A stretch of 64,000 nt of DNA from Nilaparvata lugens (Eukaryota; Arthropoda; Insecta; Hemiptera; Delphacidae), in assembly GCF_014356525.2 (NCBI RefSeq), contig NC_052511.1, forward strand, positions 49,056,832-49,120,831, read 5' to 3'. The position numbers were made by a program, and so were the translations under genes. Of the stretch, positions 40,196 to 50,177 are shown piece by piece (the first letter of the stretch is position 1; the number at the start of each line of letters is the position of its first letter). The notes below the pieces were generated by a model. It saw nothing but the letters and a program-made list of their open reading frames with translations, had not been told where the DNA came from and searched no databases.

Positions 40196-41640
40196 TTCTC
40201 ATCTGGCTATCACATTTTAGGGAGGGGCGTTCCCCGGGGTCTGTACTTGGGCCTCTTTTGTTCAGTATATATATAAATGATGTAACCAATATCTTCAGAT
40301 TCTCCAAACAGCACCTATATGCCGATGACCTGCAATTGTACATCCACTTTGACTTGAACGACTTTACTGCTACAGTACATATGAATGGTGAACTTGAGAC
40401 CTCTTACGGACTGGACTTTGAAACATGGACTTAGAATTAATGAAACGAAATCCAAGGCATAATTATTGGCTACACTAAACTCATGACTCGCCGAGGTTTC
40501 AGCTTTGATAATGGACCATACATCAAAATAAACGACATAAATTTGAATTACAGTGACTTGTTACAAATCTGGGACTGACAATAGACAAACCCTCGACTGG
40601 ACGAAACAATCAACACCACCTGTAATAAGGTATTTGCAGGTATCCACTCGCTTAAGAAATTAGTGACTTCATTCCGCTTCATGTGAAAGTGATGCTGGTT
40701 AAGTCATTAATTTTCCCATACTTCTCTTACGGTGACATTGTGATCAATGACATGACTGTGGCCTTGTCTGAGAGACTGCAGAGGGCTCAGAACTATTGCA
40801 TCCGGTTCATCTTCAATCTAAGAAGAGATGATCATATCACCCCATTTTTCCAGCAACTACATGTGCCAAAACCAAGAAATGAGGGAGTACCACATTCTGA
40901 TGCTGCTTCATGACCTTTTGCCTGTAAAAAACCCCAGGTTAATTGGCACATAAATTTGTTTTTTATTGAGATCGTAGTGTGAGAGGACCAGGCAGGGCTC
41001 CCAACTATTGGTTATTCCAAATCATAGAACATCTATGTATAATAAATCATTCCATGTATCAGCTTGTCGGATCTGGAATCTGTTGCCTCCAACTGTGAAG
41101 AGTATTGGCGATCGATCTCTGTTTGGCGCGGCAGTATTGAATTGGCTGGGATCTGGTGGCGCAGATTAGGCTTGGGTCGGGTTCAGCTTTATTTTATTGT
41201 CTATTTACATTGTATCATCTACATGAATTTAACTACAGATACAAAAATATTTCATCTTAATATATTGTTTTGATAATTATTATACTTTGTAAATCTTTAT
41301 TTTTTTAGGGTTGTTTTGTGTGCATGTGTGAGTGAAGGCAACTTCGATTATATCTTCATTTCTGATAGGTTTCCTATAGATTTATCTAGTGGAATTTGAA
41401 ATATTGTTTCCAATTGTAAAGTTTATAAAGTTTAAAATTATCTTTTTTATTTGTTATTGTATTTTGATTAATCGTTTTATTTCTTATATATTAATTTTTA
41501 ATCTTATTACATACTATGTAATCCTATTTTTTTTTCTGTTCTTATGTAAATTTTCTTCTTTTGTAAAGGGTTGTGTGGCAGAGAGGACCAGGAGTCCTAA
41601 TTCCGCCCTAATAAAGGCATATAATCAATCAATCAATCAA
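40196..41640 (+). pseudogene. Jockey/CR1-like LINE remnant with 3' tail Z
   Basis: The frame at 40,200-40,434 shows PGSVLGPLLFSIYINDV and LYADDLQLY, the palm motifs around the catalytic YADD of a non-LTR reverse transcriptase. At 40,690-40,880, LIFPYFSYGDIVINDM, ERLQRAQNYCIRFIF and DHITPFFQQLH match the thumb region. At about 41,000-41,140, SFHVSACRIWNLLPPTVKSI matches the usual ORF2 end. Stops and frameshifts separate these pieces. The 3' UTR ends GTGTGGCAGAGAGGACCAGG...CCCTAATAAAGGCATATAATCAATCAATC (tail Z). The first half of ORF2 and the endonuclease are missing. Confidence 0.85.
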
Positions 41641-41735
41641 TCTCTCTCTCTCTCTCTCTCTCTAAGGGTTGTGTGGCAGAGAGGACAAGGAGTCCTAACT
41701 CCGCTCTAATAAAGGCATATAATCAATCAATCGCT
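41641..41735 (+). mobile_element. (TC)n followed by a second LINE tail Z
   Basis: A (TC)n of 24 bp joins the first tail Z to a second, GGGTTGTGTGGCAGAGAGGACAAGG...GCTCTAATAAAGGCATATAATCAATCAATC. The two tails are nearly identical. The second is a short 3'-end insertion. Confidence 0.75.
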
Positions 41736-42030
41736 TCGTTAGAGATTTAGTGGGAAGGATATTTTGAATATTCTTTCCGAGGAATGGACGTTGATATGTC
41801 CAAAGCTTCACCAATCACTGTAGATGCATTACAATATTATATTGTATGGTTATTCCAATTTGCTTCTTTTTTCATATCATATATAGAGTTCAATAATTAT
41901 TATTCACTTAGTTCATATTATGTAAATTCATCTAAAACTTTGCTGTATTATAAGCTATTGTATATAAGTGTATAAGCCAGTATATATTGTAATCTACATA
42001 GATAAAGTACTCAATAAATCAATCAATCTC
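41736..42030 (+). mobile_element. LINE 3' tail X, plus orientation (second copy in this block)
   Basis: GTTAGAGATTTAGTGGGAAGGATATT...GATATGTCCAAAGCTTCACC...CCAGTATATATTGTAATCTACATAGATAAAGTACTCAATAAATCAATCAATC. It follows tail Z directly and is followed by a (TC)n-type run. Confidence 0.7.
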
Positions 42031-42061
42031 ACTCCCTCTCTCACCCTCTCACTCTCTCTCT

Positions 42062-42350
42062 CTCGGCCGTGTGTTGATGGAAAGGATATTATTTTATATT
42101 TATATTTTATATCCTTGTCAGAGAATCGACAATTATTTGTTGAAACACCAACGATTTATTAAGTTACATCACAATATAATATTATCATATTTTTTCTAAT
42201 TGCATTCAATCTTTATTCTCATTAATTCATTATTTATACTTTGTAAAATTCATTGAATAACTAGCATTACCGTCATTTAAATGTAAATTGGTCTATAAGC
42301 CAGTAAATATTGTAACATTCAAAGATATAAAGAAATCTAATCTAACCTGT
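42062..42350 (+). mobile_element. LINE 3' tail Y, plus orientation
   Basis: GCCGTGTGTTGATGGAAAGG...GAGAATCGACAATTATTTGTTGAAACACC...CCAGTAAATATTGTAACATTC...AAAGAAATCTAATCTAACC. It is the plus-strand counterpart of 12,045-12,325. Confidence 0.65.
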
Positions 42351-42824
42351 TACTATTTGCATTTTCTTCGGTGAGCTTTATATGACCTAATACAAGCTAT
42401 TGTTTAATGATATAATCACTCCTCAAAGAAGGTGACCTGACGAAAGATCTCGTCATTGTAAATGAATAAATTCATTTATTGAAGAAATTTGACTGCTGGT
42501 CAAACGAAGAAGTGATTGGACAAATTCAATTTGAAAATGAGTCAACCAAAATCAATAATATGTATGTAAACAATAAAAACTGTTGAATAATTTCAAATAA
42601 CAAGAAATATGAGACAGTATCTGAGGCTATCTGTCAGCGAATTTGAAAACTAATTGAGAATTGATTGCTGTACTGCTTGCCTGTGATTGGCTGTAGGCGT
42701 GGTCAGTTTAGAAAGGCCTAAATGGAACGACCAATCGTAAGGCGTGAACACTTTCGAGGCAGTCCTTCCTACTCTTCTCTGATTGGCTCGAATTGTAGCA
42801 GGGGAATAGATACTCCCGCAGCTC
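42351..42824. other. No supported gene
   Basis: Contains two CCAAT/ATTGG-rich segments (TGATTGGCTGTAGGCGTGG near 42,682; TGATTGGCTCGAATTG near 42,780), faintly like family W. No coding frame. Confidence 0.35.
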
Positions 42825-43269
42825 AAGTGTGGTCCACGTTATAATGAGAGATAGGAGAGATAGGAGAACAGCTTTGCCGAATCTCTACCTTGCCACTGCC
42901 TTCTACAGAGGATAGCTGATACCGGTATATCTGATATAATATCAACTGTTCATTCTTGTTGAAAAATAACAACCTGCAAAGGAGATCCTGAGTGCAGGTG
43001 TGAATCAATTGTAATTACATGAAAAAAATGCATGATAGATTATTTGTCAAGGAAATGTATTTTTCAATGACTTAATAATATATTTTTGTGATTGAGAAAT
43101 CGAAAATTAATATTTCTCCCTAGTTAATTATACTTCTACATTGTTGAACACCGATCTGGCAAAGTTGCAGAGGTAGAAAAGGATAGCGCTATCTACTTTG
43201 TCGAATGATAGACAAGGATAGCAACACCAATGTTGATCAAATACTGCAATTATAACTTGGACCTTATTA
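42825..43269. mobile_element. Family A MITE (copy 7)
   Basis: GTGTGGTCCACGTTATAATG and ACTGCAATTATAACTTGGACCTTATTA are decayed inverted ends. The interior blocks (GATAGCTGATACCGGTATATCTGAT, GACAAGGATAGCAACACCAATG) are well kept. Confidence 0.75.
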
Positions 43270-43626
43270 TAACAAGTACATTAATTACAGGTGGCCTGTG
43301 GAATGACAGTTTTAGGGTAAAGATGACAATAGGGCAAGTACTATAATAACTATTATTTGTGCCTAGCAGGTAACCCGTGCTTCGCGAGGGTCTTATTAAA
43401 AACTTAACCTACTGAAATCTTGAAGAATTTTTAATAGACCTATAACCATCCTCGGTAAATCAGGAATCTATATCCAAAATTTCAAGTTAAACAGTTGAGT
43501 AGTTGAGACGTGATAATGCGTCTTTCTTGTTTTCTATCCCCAACGTGTTAGGGTTTTAGAATAGCCACCTCTAATACAAGGCCCCGACCTACGATGTTGC
43601 AACGTCGCAGTGTAGGCCTAGAATAT

Positions 43627-44390
43627 AACTAGCAGTTCTGTGAACAGTAGACCTCACGCAGTATTCTCATCCACAAGTACCTGATTGAAACCACGGTATT
43701 TAGATGAAAACGGTAGGGGTCATGAAATGTGTGCGCAGTGGCCAGCCAGCTAGATTGCGTCATCGCCACCAACCGACGTTATTAACACTTATTGGCATTT
43801 TATTAAACTTATTTGTTAAAAACAGATATTGGATATAAAATGACGTCAGCTACACCGGAAATTTAGCACAAACATGCGCATGACACCTACCGTCTTCTTC
43901 TATATACCGTGATTGAAACTATAGACCTTATGGAAATACAGCAATAGACTGGCTTCTCCACACATCTGTGTAATCACTCGACAGCTGATTTATGATGAAT
44001 AATTCTATAGTCTGATTTTTACTCTTATATTGGCGTATGGATGAGGCTCTTTTTTCCTTTTATATTATCCTTGAAATGCAAAATTTCCAAAAAACTTGTA
44101 TATACTTCGACGCGCAATTAAAAAAGGAACATACCTGTCAAATTTCATGAAAATCCATTACCGCGTTTCGCCGTAAATGCGCAACATAAAAACATATAAA
44201 CATTTTAACATTCAAACATTTAAACATTAAGAGAAAAGCCAAACCGTCGACCTGAATCTTAGACCTCACTTCGCTCGGTCAAAAATCTATTACCGCGTTT
44301 TGCCGTAAATGCGCAACATATAAACATTTAAACATTAAGAGAAATGCCAAACCGTCGACTTGAATCTTAGACCTCACTTCGCTCGGTCAA
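43627..44390. mobile_element. Family E repeat (copy 4) inside H, with duplicated 3' end
   Basis: Starts ACTAGCAGTTCTGTGAACAG. After the first CACTTCGCTCGGTCAA (about 44,280) a further 110 bp repeats the 3' end (ATCTATTACCGCGTTTTGCCG ... CACTTCGCTCGGTCAA). It sits in the loop of element H and is interrupted by element G. Confidence 0.75.
43691..43910. mobile_element. Element G, 220 bp, 8-bp TSD GATTGAAA, inside family E
   Basis: CCACGGTATTTAGATGAAAACGGTAGGGGTCATG and CATGACACCTACCGTCTTCTTCTATATACCGT are inverted ends. GATTGAAA is duplicated (43,683-43,690; 43,911-43,918), and intact family E copies have it once (CTGATTGAAACTATAGACC). The 8-bp TSD suggests hAT-type mobilisation. Confidence 0.85.
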
Positions 44391-44916
44391 TTAGATTCTA
44401 GGCCTACACTGCGACATTGCAATATCATAGGCCGGGGCCTTGTATTAGAGGTGGGTATGGTTTTAGCCAATTCTTTCCTTTATTATACAATAGATAACCA
44501 TCCTTGGTAAATTAATAATCTATAAAATGCAAATTTCCTAGTTAATCAGCCGAGAATTTCAGACGTGATGATGCGTCATTAGTGAATTTTTTGTCCCTAA
44601 CTTTTTTCGCCAATTTTTTCCTTTCTTATATCATAGATAGATAGACTAGTGGAATGAAAGGGTTGGAATATAGGGCATGCAACATTGCATGTCTTACTTG
44701 CGTCTTGCATGCAACATGTGCGAGTTATATTGTATGTGATAAGTGTTGATCGAGTGTGGAATGAGTTGTCTCAAGTCATTTCGGGCTGTGGAAGATTGAG
44801 GATCACGCAATGCATTTAAACTCTCTCACTTTCATTCTTACAGTCTCACTTTATAGTATTACATTTCCACTTGTTATTGTCTCTTTCTTTCCTATCGATT
44901 CCTGCTATATTTTGAA

Positions 44917-45600
44917 CCATGAAGAAAAGATAGCATAAGAAGATATTCCATGGTTTGTAGAATTCATTCATAGTTTGTAAGTTTTGTATCAATTTATGGT
45001 GTTGTGTATCAAGTTGAGATGATACTGTATCATATGTGTCGATATCATGTGTGGTGATACCGTAGAAAAAAGATATACCATGATTTGTAAAATTCATTCA
45101 AAGTTTGGAAGTTTTGTATCAAATTATGTTGTTGTGTATCAGGATGAGATGATACTGTATCATATTGTGTTGAATCTGTATCATCTATTGTGATACGATA
45201 AAGGAAAGATAGCATAAGAAGATAACCCATGGTTTGTAAAATTCATTAAAAGTTTGTAAGTTTTGTATCAAATTATGGTGTTGTGTGTCAGGTTGAAATG
45301 ATACTGTATCATATTGTGTTGATTCTGTATCATTTATGGTGATACGATACAGAAAAGATAGCATAAGAAGATAAACCATGGTTTGTAGAACTCATTCAAA
45401 GTTTCGAAGGTTCTGTATCAAATTATATTGTTGTGTATCAAGTTGAGATGATATCGTATTGTGATGATACTGTATCAAGTGTAGTGATATGATAGAGAAA
45501 AGATAGCATAAGAAGATGGTCTAGAATTCATTCAAAGTTTGGAAGCTCTGTATCGATTTATGGTGTTGTGTGTCAGGTTGAGCTTTAAGGTCTTTGGTTT
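44917..45600. repeat. Tandem repeat, unit about 136-149 bp, nearly five copies
   Basis: (G)AAAAGATAGCATAAGAAGAT...CCATGGTTTGTA begins near 44,922, 45,063, 45,199, 45,348 and 45,492. Each unit also has GTTTTGTATCAAATTATGGTGTTGTGTATCA and GATGATACTGTATCAT. The unit head (AAAAGATAGC(A)TAAG.AGAT..CCATGG) resembles the end of a family C element, so the array may have grown from one. Three minus-strand frames of 61-83 codons are periodic by-products. Confidence 0.8.
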
Positions 45601-46055
45601 CAATATTTTGTTTTGCAGTCATGGTATTATTATGCGTGCCCATCAGTAACAATATTCTCACATTCGAAAAAACTAATTTAATAGGTGAATAAAAATAAAC
45701 AAATGAACTAAATAATTCTGAGACTTAAAAAATAAATATTTTCTGATTCTAAAAAATAATTTTCATCAGAAAGAAAGATCATCACGGAACTGGATGAATT
45801 ATTATATCATATGGAATACAAATTCAAACGTGAACTGAGTTTGTTAACATTTAAAACAGTTGACATGAGGTACATATGGATGAGAATACTGCGTGAGGTC
45901 TACTGTTCACAGAACTACTAGTCTATTTCTTGTTGTTTATGGTCTTTGTGATCATATTCAGAATACTTGGTATGAATTAGTCAAATAGAATTGTATCCAT
46001 TAAAGAGAAAATCAATGGAGATTATCAACAATATCTACATGAAACTAAAGCCTCA
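45601..46055. other. No gene; contains a 45-bp family E start, minus orientation
   Basis: 45,877-45,921 is the reverse complement of the first 45 bp of family E (ACTAGTAGTTCTGTGAACAG...ATTCTCATCCA) and nothing more. The rest is unrecognised AT-rich sequence. Confidence 0.5.
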
Positions 46056-46059
46056 AAAT

Positions 46060-46235
46060 GATACTTAAACCGAAACACTGAAACAGAACTCAAACTAAAA
46101 CTTAAACTGAAGCACTGTAACTAAACTAAACCTGAGTCACTGAAACTGAACTCAAACTTAAACTGAAGCACTAATACTAAACTCAAACTAAAACTAATAC
46201 TGAAGCACTGAAACTGAACTCAAACTACAGCTTTC
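46060..46235. repeat. Minisatellite of 'gaaactgaactcaaactaaaactt' words
   Basis: CTGAAGCACT and GAACTCAAACT recur at about 35-60-bp spacing through this stretch, diverged and without coding capacity. Confidence 0.65.
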
Positions 46236-46399
46236 AAGAGCATAGATAGCACTATTGAGCTAGCTCGCTCATCCACTCCATATATGAATAAATAATACTA
46301 GCTGATACTATGAGGTCTGGTCTCTTATTGTTATGAGCTTGTGGCTAAATGTTAATCTGCCATATCACATATCTATAGCTATCGTACATGTATTATATA

Positions 46400-46555
46400 G
46401 TACCGTGCTATATGCTTTAAATTCACGGCTATGGTATATAATATGTATTGTATTTGTGCTATATGGCTTATATATTATACAGTATCCGTGCTATATGCTT
46501 TAAATTCACGTCTAAGGTATATAATATGTATTGTATTTGTGCTATATTTGGTGTA
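46400..46555. repeat. 82-bp tandem duplication
   Basis: GTGCTATATGCTTTAAATTCACG(G/T)CTA(T/A)GGTATATAATATGTATTGTATTTGTGCTATAT occurs at 46,408 and again 82 bp later. Confidence 0.75.
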
Positions 46556-46789
46556 TATACAGGGCTATGGTGTATATATGTATAGTAGGCTATATGTGCG
46601 TTATGGTATTTTGACTTCAACTCATCTTCTACACCCCCCCCCCATGGAATTATGAAAGGGTGGGGGGAAAGGGGTTGAAGTCCATTTCGCTCTGGAAGCC
46701 AGCCAGACATTGTCTCACGGCTTAATTAAAATGCTCTTCTCTCTTACTCTTTCTCTCTTCCTATCATGTTCCAATCCATCATATTCTCT

Positions 46790-46861
46790 CTTGACCTATT
46801 CTTCTTCTCTTCCTTCTTCTTCCACCTTCTCAAATTCTTCTTTTTCTTCTTCTTCTCCTCG

Positions 46862-46892
<31 letters not shown>

Positions 46893-46926
46893 CCTCTTCT
46901 TCTCGCTACTTCTTCTTCGCTTCTTC

Positions 46927-46958
<32 letters not shown>

Positions 46959-47126
46959 CGTCGTCTTCTTCTTCTTCTTCTTCTTCTTCTTCTTCTTCTT
47001 CTTCTTCTTCTTCTTCGTCTTCTTCTTCTTCTTCTTCTTCTTCTTCTTCTTCTTCTTCTTCTTCTTCTTCTTCTTCTTCTTCTTCTTCTTCTTCTTCTTC
47101 TTCTTCTTCTTCTTCTTCTTCGTCTT
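46790..47126. repeat. Long (TTC)n / (GAA)n microsatellite
   Basis: About 330 bp of nearly pure TTC, with the longest uninterrupted run over 90 bp, and CTT/TCG interruptions near 46,860-46,975 and 47,016. All frames crossing it are homopolymers of Ser, Leu, Phe, Glu or Lys. Long GAA/TTC tracts can form triplex DNA. Confidence 0.95.
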
Positions 47127-47129
47127 GAC

Positions 47130-47850
47130 TGGCATAGTAAATCAGCATATATAGCAGTATACGGTCTTGTAGGTTCGATGGAATGGAAAGTATCTTATCC
47201 TAATAAAAGTGTATCTCAAATCGAATATGTTATAATATTATTATAAAATATGTTAACATATACTTTATATTTTCTAACATAATATTATACATCATATTAT
47301 TACTGCCTCTAGGTTAGCTCATCTCCAGAATTTTCTTCGGTAGCTACAAGCCTCTTAACTTCTTATTATTTTCATATAGTTCACGATTATGATTATAATA
47401 CAAAAAAATATTAACTTCCACAGAAAATACTGCCACTGTACATTTAACGGTTACTATGTGTGTAGGCTACCATGTACTCAAGTGATTTACATTACTATGT
47501 TCTATGTACCATAAAAGTTATTACCATTCCGGAAAACATTAAGTTTCCCAGAATTTCAATTCTTCTCCTTGAGTTGACAACGCGGAAAATTATCGAATTT
47601 TCTGTTTCATGTCTCAAAATTGTGTCGTGGCGTGCTGACTGCTGAATACAATTTTATTCGGCGACAGTTTCCTTATTGAATTGGGGATGAGAAATAGGGT
47701 AAAATGGGAACATTATCATACATATAGAATAATTTGTCGTCCCAGTTTCTGAAGGGTGGAGTCACAGGTCACGAATGTTATAGTGATAAGGTTTAGAAAT
47801 TTCCAGTTACTAGAATAGTGCTTTTGGTTACAACGTATTCAGTAATTCGT
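47130..47850. other. No gene recognised
   Basis: AT-rich, unique-looking sequence with no repeat copy in the window and no credible frame. Confidence 0.4.
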
Positions 47851-47853
47851 TAT

Positions 47854-48256
47854 TACTAGTAGTTCTGTGAACAGTAGACCTCACGCAGTATTCTCATCCA
47901 CAAGTACCTGATTGAAACTATAGACCTTATAAAAATACAGCAATAGACTGGCTTCTCCACACATCTGTGTAATCACTTGTCAGCTGATTTATGATAAATA
48001 ATTCTATGGTCTGATTTTTACTCTAATATTGGCGTATGAAGGAGGCTCCTTTTTCCTTTTATATTATCCTTGAAATGCAAAATTTCCAAAAACCATGTAT
48101 ATAGGTCGACGCGCAATTGAAAAAGGAACATACCTGACAAATTTCATGAAAATCTATTACGCGTTTCGCCGTAAATGCGCAACATATAAACATTCAAACA
48201 TTAAGAGAAATGCCAAACCGTCGACTTGAATCTTGGACCTCACTTGGCTCGGCCAA
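47854..48256. mobile_element. Family E repeat (copy 5), short form
   Basis: Complete from ACTAGTAGTTCTGTGAACAG to CACTTGGCTCGGCCAA with all family blocks. It is followed within 60 bp by a long-form copy in the same orientation. Confidence 0.75.
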
Positions 48257-48314
48257 CTAATTGATGTGAACTATTTCAATGTTTTGATAACTATTGTGAA
48301 CAAATATAGATAGC

Positions 48315-48898
48315 TACTAGGAGTTCTGTGAACAGCAGACCTCGCGCAGTTAAAACCACAGCCTCCTCATCAGAGTGAATGTCCTGTCCTGACGTGTCGA
48401 CGAGATATCGGTGTGTAACAAACTAATGGCTGTTTGGGTTGTTATGCTACTATTATCAAAAGCTTACCGAGTTGAAAGGAGAGAAAAGTCGGGAGAAAAT
48501 ATAAGCTACTTCGAGTTATCAATATTGCATGCCTCATTGCTTGCAACCAATAGTTCACACAACAGCTGTCTTTTCACTAAGATACATTGAGATATTAATT
48601 GCATGCGTCATTGCAAACCATTAATCCACTCGACAGCTGATTTATGATGAATAATTCTAAAGTCTGATTTTTACGTTAATAGTGGCGTTTGAAGAAGACT
48701 CCTTTTCCATTTGTATTATTTTAGAATGCGAAATTAAAAAAAAAAAAATAGTATACGTCGACACGAAATTCAAAAAGGAACATACCTGTCAAATTTCATG
48801 AAAATATTTACTGCGTTTCGCTGTGAATGCGGAACATATAAACATAAAGAGAAATGCAAAACCGGCGACTTGAATCTTAGACCTCACTTCGCTTGGTC
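48315..48898. mobile_element. Family E repeat, long form
   Basis: Starts ACTAGGAGTTCTGTGAACAGCAGACCTCGCGCAG. It has a roughly 300-bp 5' region unlike the short form, containing GACGTGTCGACGAGATATC and two ATTGCATGC(C/G)TCATTGC blocks. It joins the common 3' part at GACAGCTGATTTATGATGAATAATTC. Like the 21.5-kb copy it has CTCGCGC in place of CTCACGC, a subfamily marker. Confidence 0.7.
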
Positions 48899-48924
48899 AA
48901 TAACTTAAGTGATTGCTGGAACTA

Positions 48925-49180
48925 TAGTGAGGCCACGTTATAATGGCAGTATTTGATCAACATTGGTGTTGCTATCCTTGTCCATCATTCAACAAAATAT
49001 ATAGCGTTACCTTTCCTAGATCCGCAACGTTACCAGATCGTATTTTAGTAATGCATAAATTATAATTATTAACAAAATATCTATTCTCAATCATGGAAAT
49101 TCATTTTTTAATCATTGAAAAATATTTTTCCTCAAGGAATGAAATGATTATTTTACACAAGAATGAACAGTTTATATCAC
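48925..49180. mobile_element. Family A MITE (copy 8), cut by QJ
   Basis: TAGTGAGGCCACGTTATAATGGCAG follows TA. The element runs to GAATGAACAGTTTATATCAC, where QJ begins. A possible continuation (TTTGATATACCGGTA) lies directly beyond the QJ right end at about 50,852. Confidence 0.65.
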
Positions 49181-49443
49181 AATATCGGGGCACCGAGCTT
49201 CGCTCGAGCTTTGATAAGCAGAACACAATTATTCTTCAAAATGATTGGGGAAGGACGAACAGGCAAAGCCCAAAACTGTTTCTTCCCCGAATTTTGATTT
49301 ATACAATTTATTATATAAATGGTCCAAAAAGTAGGTTATGTTTCATACACTTGAATTCAGGTCCAATTTTTAGTCAAAGTATTTAAAAACAGAAAAATTC
49401 TAATTTAGATTGTTTACAAACCAAATTGAATAACAAAATAACA

Positions 49444-49725
49444 CCATAGAGAAACAATAGCGTAAGTAGATATCCCGTGGTATAGGGCGTTTATGTCGCA
49501 ACTTTTACTGTTATCTCAAGCCGATAGTTTATGTATTTCTTTCCCGTGAAGCTTCATGACGCTGGTAGTCTCTCATATTGTGCCGTTAATACACTCTCAC
49601 CCCAACAAAACAGTAAAAATCTACAATAATCGACAGTAATCGGCTTGAGATAACAGTAAAAGTTGCGACATAAACGCCCTATACCATGGGGATATCTACG
49701 TACACTATTGTTTCTCTATGATAGA
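49444..49725. mobile_element. Family C element in QJ, target TAACA
   Basis: CCATAGAGAAACAATAGCG... / ...CACTATTGTTTCTCTATG are inverted arms. The left flank is TAACA (49,439-49,443) and TAACA recurs at 49,726-49,730 after four extra bases. The empty site AAAATAACACTCACTAATC is present once at about 52,629 in the other QJ copy. Confidence 0.75.
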
Positions 49726-50177
49726 TAACACTCACTGATCACTCAAAACTGTAAAATAATGATTAATTTCGAATATTATGATATACTCTAATTTAGAGTG
49801 ATAAACCATGTCATGTAAACAAATCAGATTATTTTGATAAAATTTCTAGATAATATTTCTCGCGAGATACGGTAAGGTGATTGAATGACTACACAGCTGA
49901 TCTCCCACACAGGCACACGCATCTTCCGTTATCGACAGACGACGAAATTATCATCTGTTCTTCCAAGGATGAATTATCCTTTTAATGTCCTTCAGCGAGT
50001 TCTCCCATAAGACATAGTGCAATCGAATTTTTATATAATAAACCCACTATATTCCAAATTTCGTGAAAATCGTTAGAGCCGTTTTCGAGATCCGTTGAAC
50101 ATAGTCTAAATAACCAGATATAAAAATAACCATATATTATAAAAATATAAACAGACATACAGAAATTGCTCGCTCAA

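Larger units (their letters stand above)
43560..44458. mobile_element. hAT-like element H, 8-bp TSD GGTTTTAG
   Basis: The ends AATAGCCACCTCTAATACAAGGCCC(C)GACC and GGCCGGGGCCTTGTATTAGAGGTGGGTAT are inverted. A further CAGTGTAGGCCTAGAAT / ATTCTAGGCCTACACTG pair makes arms of about 65 bp. GGTTTTAG flanks both sides (43,552-43,559; 44,459-44,466). Without its passengers H is about 135 bp, a pure hairpin MITE. Confidence 0.8.
43370..44650. repeat. 'aacccgtgcttcgc' repeat, split by hAT-like element H
   Basis: The left part reaches CCCCAACGTGTTAGGGTTTTAG (43,559). The right part resumes at GGTTTTAGCCAATTCTTTCC (44,459) with the same blocks (ATAACCATCCTTGG, GACGTGATGATGCGTCATT). Copies at 615-1,082 show comparable order. 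Confidence 0.6.

Noticed and set aside
46710..47246. 178-codon plus and several poly-Leu/Ser/Glu/Lys frames
   Set aside because: Entirely explained by (TTC)n.
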